DNA of 62,000 nt from NCBI RefSeq assembly GCF_001039355.2, contig NW_019774625.1, positions 517,064 to 579,063 on the forward strand. Direction: 5' to 3'. Below are positions 11,001-23,000 of the stretch, one piece after another; the stretch's first letter is position 1, and the number at the start of each line of letters is the position of its first letter. The notes below the pieces were generated by a model. The model saw only the letters and a list, made by a program, of their open reading frames with translations. It was not told the origin of the DNA and made no database searches. A program made the position numbers and the translations under genes. Source of the DNA: Lingula anatina. Taxonomy: Eukaryota > Brachiopoda > Lingulata > Lingulida > Lingulidae.

Positions 11001-13475
11001 CCCAACATTTTACAGTTCAGCTTTTCATTCGGTTTTGATGTACTTCCTCCATTCTTAACACTGTTTGCGTTTCAAATTGGATAACAAATTAAGAGCCAAA
11101 TAAGGCTTCTTTGCAACAGGTTTCAATTGGAAATTTTGTTCAATGTTGTAGAAATTATTGGCAAGGAGTGGGAACTAAAATGCCTTAGCATAATCTGACC
11201 TTCCAAATCAATTAATAAGTTCAGTTATATGTTAGGCAGATATAAAAACGCAATTAGCTTATTCACAAAGAGCACATTTCTAAGAGAAATTGACTAAGAA
11301 GCCTTATTGGAGGGGTGCATTAACCAAAAACCAAATCTTCTCAGAGAACGGAAATCGTCGAACACAGTTCGATAAGAGGGTGATGCTGTTGCTTTTTGCT
11401 GACGGGAGTGGGGGGGGGGTGCGAAAAAAGACTCACAGAAAGAGAAAAAGGGGGAGTCATTGGACAGGAAAAGGTGAGGTTGTACTGAATCGAACGAAAA
11501 ACTGCAAAGTACATAGTTCTCTTCGGAATTAATTGAAGTCCGGGAGAACTAGCTGTTGGATGTAGAACTTCACTAAATAGGAGTTACCTTGTAACTTTGC
11601 ATCGCGACTCCTATAAACAAGTTGAATACTATAAATGACGTCAAAATTAAGTCATATTCGCCACTGTTCTGCGGCTAAGGGAGAACTAGTTTTAAAGAAA
11701 TTCTATCATATTAGAATAAATGCGTGGAAAATCGTGTTCCTTACAACCAGTGTTTTAATGGAGTTTGACTCTCTTTCCTACTACACAAGCGTTCTGTATT
11801 GTGCGCCGTATTAACTTTCTGAGAGAAAAAACAATGACTGTTTCTACTTTTACTACTCTATATATACACCTTTATTTAGATTTGGAATATTTTCCTAAAA
11901 AATTAAAGTTAACTCATTGCCCTTGCCTATTGCTACAACAAATGAATTGGTAACGTGAGATAGTCTGCTTCTGTACACTAAAGAGTATGGCACTCATTTC
12001 ACTTTTCTTTGAAATACCACCGGTGCTCAGTTTTCTTTCCCTGGACAGAACGGTGTGACTTCTCGGATAGGTGCACATATGAAGAACATTGTATAAGCGA
12101 AAACAAAACAATTGAAAGAGAGCCCCCTGCCTACGTTCGAACTATTGTAGCATTAACGAAAACCTTCTCCCAAGATCCAGGGCCGCGCAGAAATTGCGTT
12201 TGATTTTACCACAGCTACGTGTAGAATTGCTTTTGATTTTTCAAGGCTCGTGTGGCCGGTGGTTTATTGGACACAGACCTGCAGTCTGAAACGCACGTGG
12301 CAAGTGAAACGCTACAACAATTACTCATAGCAACAAGTCACAACACCCCAGTACAAATCTATTTATTTGCGACAGATGTGCGCTGCGCACCGGCCGACGA
12401 TTAAAGGCTTTTGTATCGATACTCAAAAGGGATGTCTTTTTTTTTCTTTATTATAATTCAGAGTAAGGATCCACCCTATTTATTTAACGGATGATCTCAC
12501 TATCTGCATTTTCTCATGGCTATGAAGCAATGACTTGCTTGTTATTTGATTTCCGCAAACGTGTAGGTCCTGACTTGATTTTTAATGATGTTCTTGAAGA
12601 TTAAATTAGCTGTGATGTCATTGATATGATTTTTTTCATTGGCATTTTCAATCAGCATTTTTATATATAGTGACTTATTCTATTATTTTTACCCTAAATT
12701 ATTCATGCAATTTCTTTTATTTTTAATATATAATTATTATTATTAATGTTGGTATTGTTATCATCATTTTCTGAGTTTCTTGTCTATCCTGCCCCTAGTC
12801 CCAAAATCGATTAATTAACGGGGTAAAAGTGTTGTGGTTTCTTTTCGTATATTCTACTGATGACGATTCACGTCTGAAGCAAGGCGTTTTCCAGAGTGCC
12901 ACTGCCAAAATCAGGATATCCCGCTAAAAACAGCAACAGACTACAAATGAAAATTTCCGAATTTTAAACTAGTTGTTTTCATTTTCGCCTTCTTGCATCT
13001 TTGTTTAATAATAGCCCACTTCTTTCAAGCACTATGGTTTTATAATGTTACAATACTTCCTTGTAGGAAGAAAATGATTGATGCTGAGGATATACAAAAT
13101 TAGAAGGGTTGAACGCTGACCGTCACCAGTTGAAAAAACAGTGACTAATTTCTTAAAACAAGTTACCGCTTAAAAAAGGTCCAAAATAACAGGTGAATAT
13201 TAGTCTAGTAATGGTTATTTTAGGAATATAAATTTACAAAAAGATTCGTTACTTATGAAATCTAAGAATAAGTTATTATACCATAAATTTATTGAAAATT
13301 AAAATTAAAATAATACACAGGCTTTATCCGTATTCTATTCATGCTTAAATATGTATTTCTTATTCTAAAATTGCCGTTGAATAGACAACCAGGAGGCGTG
13401 AAAGCGTAGGTCTTTTATTAATGCATCAGTTTATTAAGACCGGCATTTCCGAATATGCGCAGATTGTGATGCGCA

Positions 13476-13483
13476 TGACGTCA
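13476..13483. promoter_or_regulatory. Palindromic CRE (TGACGTCA) upstream of neuregulin
   Basis: A perfect 8-bp CRE/ATF core lies 120 bp before the neuregulin ATG, next to two TGCGC/GCGCA words at 13456-13475. CRE half or full sites close to a start are typical of CREB/ATF-responsive promoters in animals. The transcription start is not known, so it may lie in the promoter or the leader. Confidence 0.45.
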
Positions 13484-13543
13484 CGGAGTACCATCCCATT
13501 GCTTGAGGATTTCCCACCGTCTCAACTCCAGACATAGAAAACC

Positions 13544-13576
13544 ATGTGAGCCGGGTCGATGCTGGCAGTCGAGTAA
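13544..13576 (+). promoter_or_regulatory. Two minimal upstream ORFs in the neuregulin leader
   Basis: ATGTGA at 13544-13549 is a start codon followed at once by a stop, in a strong ACC context. ATG CTG GCA GTC GAG TAA at 13559-13576 is a five-codon uORF. Neither is in frame with the main ATG at 13603. If both are in the mature leader they should reduce translation of the main frame. Confidence 0.4.
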
Positions 13577-13602
13577 GTGAACAGAGCTGGAAGCGTACAG
13601 AG

Positions 13603-14020
13603 ATGGCGTGGACGCCGCTATTACAATACATTGCACTTGGACTAATATTCTGCACACAGATATTATTGAGCAAGGCTTGTAGGACAGATTATACTGATGT
13701 AGCTTCACGAGCGTTTTTCGCGAAATATGTATTCGTGGGGAGGGTAGAGACACTTTCTCCAGTTGGAGAGGACTCCTTGTACAATGCAACATTCTCAGTG
13801 ACAGAACAGCTCAAGGGGAGGATACATAACCAAAAGAGAATACAGTCAGTGACAGTGGGGCCGTTTGGGCCCAAGAACCCTTTGCTATGCATTGGTGATG
13901 TGAGGCAAGGGGAGAAATATATTGTATTTTTAAATTCCACATTAGAAGTCTCTGGACTAGCGGAAAGAGCTAGCAATAGAACTATTAAAGAAGCCAAAGG
14001 AATTTTATGTAAAAGATGTG
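13603..14020 (+). CDS. nrg: Neuregulin exon 1: signal peptide and NtA/OB-like N-terminal domain
   Basis: 139 codons plus one base, with donor GTAAGT at 14021. A hydrophobic leader of about 25 residues ends near ILLSKAC. The following domain has VFVGRVETL, LKGR, GPFGPKNPLLC, GEKYIVFLNS and finally ILCKRC. This is the pattern of the NRG2 N-terminal region (ending in an ILC..C motif). It also resembles the agrin NtA domain, where FGDPLIC is followed by a ..RIFFVN strand (recalled, not searched). N-glycosylation sequons NAT, NST and NRT are present. Confidence 0.85.
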
Positions 14021-17000
14021 GTAAGTACTTGATATGTAATCCTGTGGCTTTTTTCAGGGTGGAGTGTGTTTGTCCTTAGAGCCTATTTCAGCAAAGGAAT
14101 TAATTCCTTCCTGAATTGGGTCTTGACGGAGAACGGGAGACAAAAATGTCGACTCACCTGTATAAAGGGGGTGTTCTAAATATTTCAGGTAGTATGTCAC
14201 CACAGGCATGTGATGTCTCCAGGTAAACAAAAGATATCTAAGGCTAGAGACAATACAATACTTCCGACTGCGCATTTTTTAAAAAGTACTTAAGTTCCAA
14301 AATAATTGGGAGAGTAAATTTTGTCATTCAGTGATTCATTATTTCACCTGTGTAAGTGATATGCATGGCAGAACTTTCAGAATTAAAATTCCACAAGCAT
14401 ACCAACATGCTTTAGGGAGGAATTCTTTTTCTTCGTTTTTTATGATGAGCAATTTGAATGACATTTTCAAACACTATGATTTATTGGCCTCTATTTATAT
14501 ACAAAAATGAAATTTTAAATTATTAATGAAGGAATTTGCATATTTTATGAAAGAAGCAGATGTTTTTTGCAAATATTTTACAATAATTGCATATGTGTTG
14601 TCTTGCTAAGCTGAGGTATAATCAATTCTATTCAAAGCTTCCCTGTGTTAGATAATGACTGCTTTCTGCGTTTCTACATAGGAAACCAAGTTTGGATAAG
14701 ATGGCAGTGTGAGTGAGAAAATGTTAAAGATAAGACATAGAGTTTATCACTGTTGGTTACTCAGTTTCTGGTTGCAGTGCAGTGATCAGAAACTCATGCA
14801 TACCCAATAAGAGAAAGGTTATCATGCCCACTGCTGAAATGCCACATGACTTTTGATAGTGGGTAGGTTAAAGGTCTGACTAGTTTTAGTACACCAAAGT
14901 ACTGGAGAAAATGGACAAAATGTACCTGTATTATCTTCACAACATCATGGAAAAAATTTTAGAATAGTTATGCATGCATTACAACATTAAGCAACTAATT
15001 TTCTGCTTTAATTTCAAGTTCAGTGTCTTATTTAATTATTGTGCAATAGTACAGAATCAATTTACAATGTAATGACCTATGTCTCAGGTGTGCTATTGGG
15101 AATATGAAATTTATTAGATGAATTCCTTACATTTGGATATCATTAAAAATATATTTTTATTAACTTAAGTTGGGAATCCACAAAAAGAGAAAGAAAGAAA
15201 CATCCAAGCATTGCTTAAGCTTATATATCAATCCCAAGCAAAATAATTGACATTGAAGGACAATTTACATCATTATAAAAGTACACCAGAAACCTACATT
15301 ACACATACATTACTATTGCTTATATCACAATATCATATGACCAAAATGCTTCTAAGGACTTAGTTCCCAAATTTAAAAACAGTGTATGCTTTTACCAGAT
15401 TAAAAGGTTTATAAAAGTCAGTATTCAAAGTATACCTTGAGGTTTACTTATACTTTGGAAGCAATCCAGGCACTGCTACTGCTGCCTCTGTGTATGTTTT
15501 GACTACTGTAATTTGAATATGTTCTCTTAAGTGGGACTGGATTTGGTGATGAGTTGATGACGTGAGAAGAGTTTATTGTCCATGATCAATTTCACTCAAA
15601 GGTGATCTTTGCTCTTACTTCTCTGACAGATTTGTTTATTTTAGCCTGGGTAAAATGGTTAATAGAAAGTGCAGTTTGTCGGTGGGTTCTAAGCGAAGAA
15701 GCAGCAGCTTCTCCATCTGTATGCTGTGTGCTCTGGACCACTAGGCAGGCTGATGGTGATGCATTGATTTTTCCCATGCAGACACATTATGTCCTTTAGA
15801 AATATCCATCTTTGCACGGAGAAGCAATTATTTTTCTTCAATTGGATTTTTGAGGAAAGGGTTTTAGTTTTGATGCTCTTCAGGCTCAGTTTGAGCTTTT
15901 GAAATTTCCCATTTCTATGGAGAAATGAGATGGTGGTGAGAGATAAAAAAAGATGTCTGGCTTTTAATGCAGTTTGAATCCCACTGGGAATTTTCCTAGT
16001 GTGGTCTCAGGACGTGCATTAGACGATCACACAGAGTAGATAATCATCATGCAAGCGGGGAGACCATAGCCTGGACTAGACACAAAAACACTGAGAAAAT
16101 CTACTCAGTAGAGAGAAAAAATGATAAACTGGCCCACACAGCACATATATTGCAGATAAAAATTGTCAGTCAAGTGTAGTTATTTCCATTAGAGTACCGC
16201 CACCAAAACAGAGCAGTTAAGTTCATCTGGGGCCTTCAGATTTAATGTCCTGAGCACTTTGGTTTAATGAATCATGTTATTTAACCTGAAGCCTCTCAAA
16301 TGGTTCGATAAGCCTCAGACTATTTAGGATTAAGCACAGACACCTTGTTCCCTGTATTAGAAAGTGTTTTAGCCACAGGAATTGTCTTGCTCCCCCTTTG
16401 CTTGTGTATCAGATTTATTGAGAAAACATTACACCTACGCTTACAGTTTAATCTCAGGCTGATATTGCTGTTTGCTTGAAGGTGGGCTCCATCAATACTA
16501 CATAGAAGATAAAAGGGAAAGGTTTTACTGCAGCACCAGGTACCAAAAAAAAAAAAAAAAAAATTGGAATTTATAATGGGAACTGTATATTTTCCCATCT
16601 TTTCCCTGCCACAGACTGCTTCCTATTAAGCGGTTTGATAAGGCTTAAAGATAAACCCCCAGTTCTTGAGATAGTGTACATTTCTCACCTTGAGATAGTA
16701 GTCACAGCTTGATAACCCCTCCCACCTTTACATACTTAATCAGTTATGACATATACGCTGGAATTTGATTCTTGAAAAGGTGATGTTTATACAAATGACA
16801 AATTGACATGTGGATGAATTAATGACTTCCGATGTTGTTTTGTGATTTTTCGTGATACCTTGAAGGGACCAGGCTAGCACCTCTATCTTGGATTGCAGAT
16901 AGTAGTTGTGGCAGAGAGGAGTGATTGTGGCTAGGGGCAACACCCTACTTTTTATTCAAAACCTCTTAACATACGTGATGTTACAACAATAAAAGGTGAA

Positions 17001-20000
17001 TGGGGCCCACAATTTCATATTGTGTGTCATCCCACGCTCAGATAAGCAGTCTGTCCGGTTGCCTTTTATCAAAGCAATGTAGGTTAGGGCACTGTTCCGG
17101 ATATGTAGGTATCCCCTTTTATTGAAAAACTAGAGATAAGGATATTTTGCAGTAAGTAAGAGTAGTGTACCCAGTTTAGAGGCAAAGCAAAAAGCACTTC
17201 AGAAGACATGAAACAAGTTGTGAGTGTGTGTGGTAAACTCCAGAAAGATATATTTTAACACCTGTAGAAAAAAAAAAGCACTGCACACAGGTCAAACCCA
17301 AGATGGCAAAGTTTTGTGAAGAATGAAATTGTGTGTGTGGCAAATGTAACTAATTCTTTCCCCCAAATGAATGAATGTGAATAATGTTGGAAGCTGTTTG
17401 TCATCTCTCTTTCATATTGTTCTCTCAGTTCAGACTGATTTATTGATCGACAAAGCCTATGTCATTGGAACATAACATATACTTCTTCAAACAAGCCATT
17501 TGTTTTGGCACTGTTCTCACACATTTGGCTTACCATCAGTAACTGATTATAGGAAAGCATGTTGCTAATTTTTTCGATGGAAAAACCTGAGCCCCGGGAA
17601 CAGAGCCCGGTTGTTACTGAATGTGAGAAAATATTATCACAGACATAAGTGAAGTGAAGGGCTCTGCTCTTGTGTGATGACCTTAATTAGTTCTGGGTTT
17701 GTTTATTTAAGCCCTTTGTTTTATTAATTAATTTAGTGGAAAACTATAAAGGCCATATGTTTTTTCTGTGCATGCGGTATGTTTTAATCGGAGCTGTGAA
17801 GGAGTGGGATTGTAACATCAGTGCAAACACCCCAGGTGATGTTTGTTTTACAAATGGAAAAGAAATCACGGTTGTTCGTTTCCTAGTATGGGTGTAGTGT
17901 GAGTCAACTGTACGCATGCAGCCAGTCATTGGCTGGCGGGTTCAACAATTACTTGTATGATTTTTCTTTGAAATTTTCAATCATTGATCATGTTAACTGC
18001 TTTTTGCTGGATGCTTAATTCATTGGACTTTTTGATGTTTGAGCAGAACAATAACTTGCATGATTTTCTTTGAAATATTTGATCATGTCTAATGTTTTTT
18101 TGTTGAATGCTGAAAGAATTGGTTTTTCCATGATGAAATCTATGCCTCTGGTAACTGGTATGATACAGGAGAAGAGCAAAGGAGGTTGCATAGTTTCATT
18201 ATGAAGCAGTCATGAGTTGGAAGTGTGTTGCCAGTATCGATAAGTTGCCCAAAATTGAATCCAGTACTCCTGATCACTTTTGTCAGTAAATATTTACATA
18301 ACTCATCAACCTTTTTTTTTTTTTTAATCCTTCGCTTCCCTCTAATTTTTCATCGGTTTTGCCAATTTTCCGCCGTGGTCATGGCATTGTAAAACGGGGC
18401 TCAGGTGAGAGAGATGTAGTATTACCACTCCAGTTCCTGCCCTCTGATTAGGCACCTGCCTGGATTAGACACAGTACACAGCATGCAGGTGATGATGGAA
18501 TAGCTAAATTGAGTGAGATGCCTCCCCCCTATCTCACATGCTGTAAGAGATCTCAACTTGGTGATCAGTTTGACATAGTTACATCAGCTTCATACCTGCT
18601 GACTTCAGTGGAAGAGTAATGACAGGCAAGAATGTTGATTATAGTGCTGTAACTGTCCCTTATGAGAAGACCCACACATGAACCCACAGCTTAACTGTAA
18701 TGGAGAGTGAGAGATGGGTAAAGGAGATTCTTGAGTTGTCTGAGAAGAATTATTTTTTCACCCATTATCCCAAGTGACAAACTACCCATTAAGAGCGAAG
18801 TGTGGCATAATTCAAACTGAATAATGAATCTTCCTGGGGCATCTTATTGGTAATTAAGTGGTAGATTCTTACCAGATTCCATGCAGTGAGTTAGGTCTTT
18901 CTGTGTATTCTAGTAAATCATTTTACTCCACTATTTTCCTGTAGGGTATGCTTGGCCAGGGCAGGCGGGCAGTAGGTTATAGATCTTTTATTTGCCTGGC
19001 AAGGCCGATTCTTAGCTAGGCTCAGGCTGGCTAGGGTGTAGGGTATTTATAAAGAAAACAGTCTGTTGTGAAACAAAACACTGGCCAGTAAAATGTGTGT
19101 ATTCTGACCTGACTGGACCAGGAAAGGTCCTAATTACCTTCTTTCATTATTCTCAGGGTGGGTGATTTACCCCGAAAACAAAGATTTCATAGAAATATGG
19201 GCAAACACATTAAGGCCGTCTGTGTTAAGTCTAGTGGAGAGATGAATTTGATACATGTTGATTTTGAATCTAAATATATCTCAGGGGAGATTAATCTCTG
19301 CTGTTACTAATTGAGGAAATGATGAGGTGGGTGTGGGAGGGGAGATGGCCCTTATGTTGCACTTTAACTTAAATAAAATGTGTTAATAGTTGATCTTAAT
19401 GGATTTGTTTAAGTAAGATGCATTGTATCACAAAAAAAGAAAAAATTATGAACACAGAGAATTCATAGAGCTATTTGTATATATTGCTGGGTGAAAGTTT
19501 TTCAATTAGAAAAGGAAGTGTATCTTGGAAAACTGCGAACAAGGTTGAGCCCATGTGACTGTGCCATATTACTGACCCATGCAATGAACGTACTCTTTTT
19601 GTGTTTGCTGACTTTGTGGATTTAATATTAAAGCAAAGAAAGAAGTGTGGAATGGGGCTTTTACCACACCCAGCACCATCTCAAAGCATGTATGGAATTT
19701 GCTTGCTCTTGGGGTTTATAGCTTGAGGACAAGTTTAATTAACATATGGCATATAAAAATATGGATATTAAGTCAATATTAGGTGATTAGCTTAGCATAA
19801 TACAGAGTTTTTTTAACTGTTTTATTTCAAAATTTTGTCTGTTTTCCTGTCAGACCCCTTAGAGGTGACAAATGTGGGGCATTCATTCATGCGCTGCCTC
19901 TTGCATTTTTGCACTCAAACAGCCATTTGCCATAACAATAGTGTTTGTACAGTTTATAATACAAATAATGCAGAGTTATCTGATATGTTAAGTAAATTCA

Positions 20001-23000
20001 ACCAAACGTTTTTCATTCACCCTGAACTGATAAACAGGGTCAAGAGACTGAAAAACTAATTTGGAACTTGTATACCTTCTTAATTTGAAGTTTTGTAAAA
20101 GCAATGTCTGAATGAATTATTTTGAAATGTTGTCTGTAGAAGCAAATGACTATGATATATTCATGATAAAAAAAGCAGATGACTGTGATAATTCAAGAAT
20201 AAATGTTTTTAACTTTTTACAAATAGATATATATTCAATTTTTTATTTTTATCTTTTAGCCAAAATGCCTGTGATAAAAAAGATAAGGGATGTAAGAGCA
20301 GCAGAGGGAGACCGTGTTCAAATTCGTTGCCAAGTGAGAGGCAGACCATTGCCTGAAATAACATGGTACAAAGATGGAGAGGTCATACGTAATAAAAAAG
20401 GACTAAAAGTACAGAATAAACGGTAAGTTATATCAGTAAAGAAATGATATAAAACTTAAAATGCACTCAAATCAAGTAGAGGAATTGTAGCTGTGCATTT
20501 TGATAAAGTGCTTCGAGGAAAAAAATGTTTGGTTGACCAACAACACCTCAACACTTGTCTTCCACATTTTTCCAAGTCTTTCCTTGGCCACAGAATGACA
20601 CACACATTGCACACACACATCCATACAGCTGCTTCTAACGCGCACCCCCATCTCACTCCTTAACTACATTGAAAACACTTTAAATGTAGTAAGCTAAACA
20701 AGAAATAACAAATCTTCAATCAGTTGCTTATGCTAAAATTGACTGTAATGGTTAAAAGTGCCTCGACTTCTGCCTTCAGGAAATCTTGCACTGTCAGGCA
20801 TTACAGAGCGATGTAGTTAGCTCGGCATGGTAGCAGCTACGTGTGGAGCTTGCACCAACTTAATTAAAAATCATATCTTTTTTGGCTAGGTTTTATCCTG
20901 AAATCCCATGAGTTTCTTTACGTAGATACACAGTGGTGTGCTTTATAGGCATGAATTTTGATTCCTGCTTATCCCCTTCTTTGAGATTGGCCTGTAAGTG
21001 ATCTACGGTATAAGTAATTCAAGGAGATATAGCATCTGATATGCACTTTCGAGAACAAATTTTATGTGCCCTTTTGAAATTGTGGGAACTTTCCCTCAGT
21101 ATCTTTTTTTATTTTTAGAGAAATCCACAGGTAACTCAGAATTGAGAGTCATGAAAATGAGTCATGCCTGCCACCTTTTATTTTAGTTCAGTTAAGCTCA
21201 TCAGACTTTTACCTCATAGTTTATTGGAAACAGGTATCATTTGAATGAAACAGTTCAAATAACAACTTTTTAAAAATTATCCATTGACCAGTGCAAGTTA
21301 TCTAGGTACATGCATCATAAGTTACTAGTAGGTAGTTGTTCAAAGAAAATGACCCTGGTGGTCATTTATTTTTGTTTTATTAAAACTTTGAGAAGTCAGG
21401 CATATAGTTAATAGGGGGCTATCCGGAGAAAATGTGACATTGCGGTCCCATTCAGACCCACCAGGCAAAGGGTGTGCAAGGAAATTTGAGGAAAAAATTG
21501 ATTGGGGATGTAGAGAGCATTCTCTGAAATCCATAGCTTTTTTACTTCTTTGAATTTCATTTGTGATAGTGCTTGTTCAATTTACTGTTGATTGATGCTT
21601 GAGGCTTCAGTGTTGCTTGTTCCCCCAAAGCAGATTGATTGATTGATTGCTGGACTTCACCTTACTAACATGCCTTTCCCAATGTTTGCTTAAATGTATG
21701 CATGGTTTTTTGCTTTATTGCCCTGTTTTCAAACTTTCCAGTGATGGCCTTGTCACATTTCCTACACCTTATTACTATCATAAACCAGTGAACCCATCCC
21801 TTATGTATGTTCTCTAACAATTTCCGGGCCTCCATCCCACCCATTCTCTCCTTACTCCAAAGGAAAAAGGTCAAAAAGGAAGAGAAAGGCTGACGTGGAA
21901 GGCTTTGTTATTTCAAAGAATGCTACATATTTCATGATCTAATGTCCCTGTTTGACAGTAAAGGCAGAGCATGGAGCACCATTGTCCAAATTGGAAAAAT
22001 AGGGATAAAGGAGCTGTCCGTTCCCATGGCCTGGTTCCCTTAAAAGCTTCCATACAAATAAGTGTACATGTCAGATCTATAGAATTATATGAGAAATGAT
22101 ACTGAAATATTGGTTTTATATTTGGCATTATTAGCATCTCTAGTAGAATTGATGCTTAAGCATGAAATCTCATGTATAGATAGAAACAGAAGATTTTCTG
22201 TTCTTTTACTACTCATTAGCTTTTAGTTGTCCCACTTTTCACACCCAACTAGAATTATTTATATTGCCTAAGTTTGTGTAACAACTAGCACTTCCTCTAT
22301 CTATCATTTAGTTGATCATGTAGTTTTTGTTCCTATCTTCCAATCCCCTTTCCTTTGTAGGAATTTGACCTTGGTTTTGAAATCGAATGATACATCCAAG
22401 AACTCGGAAACTTCAGACTCTAGTTATGAGTTTGAATTTGAGGATGATGAAAAAGTTGATAGCATTGATAATGGTGGTGCTGCTGCCATAGAGTAAGTCC
22501 ACATGTCTGTCTTGTCTTCACTGTTATTCTTTTTGGCATGCATTTTACTTATAATATTCACCATTTATTTGGCACAGAATGGTATATTTGATTTTCTCTT
22601 TCACAGACACTTTTCTTTGTATTACATGCATGCATTTTTACTTTCTGTTATTATTTTTCATTTCTCGTCTTTTTAGTTGATATTTTACTTTGTACAATAA
22701 ATTATTCCCATGGCATGTGTAATACCTTACAACTAACTATCACAATACAGAAAAGGAGAGGGATTTGCAATGTGTTTTAGCAGGCTTTTCAGGTAACCCA
22801 AGGGAAAGCAAAAAGACTACTTGCTGGGCTTTGGTTTCTTGTTTTGTAACATTTTACTTTTACCAATCATATCTGTCTTTTTAAATTCCTTTTTTATGTT
22901 ATCTTCACAGCAAAACAAAAGTAAAATTCACTCAGATACTGAGGATACGAAGCTTTAAAGGCGCTTATTCTGGAGTCTATACTTGTGAAGCCAAGAGCAT

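Larger units (their letters stand above)
5101..13440. other. Intergenic domain, CpG-retaining, no recognised gene
   Basis: I find no open frame with a recognisable domain on either strand; the longest frames here (about 120 codons) lack family features. CpG is plentiful. By hand I count roughly forty in 6301-7300, against about two in 14301-15300. The stretch holds a CT/CA microsatellite and an N-junction direct repeat. It is the upstream region of the neuregulin gene and could carry its regulatory elements, which is inference. Confidence 0.5.

Noticed and set aside
5919-13440. CRISPR arrays, bacterial operons, integrases or viral genes
   Set aside because: The window is spliced animal DNA; no spaced identical repeats and no polymerase, capsid or integrase motif were seen.
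13546-13602. Upstream in-frame extension of neuregulin starting at GTG
   Set aside because: GTG is not an expected animal start, and the extension would bury the signal peptide that begins at 13603.
20112-20259. Alternative neuregulin start running into the Ig exon
   Set aside because: It reads through a good acceptor, has no signal peptide and no family similarity; intronic chance frame.
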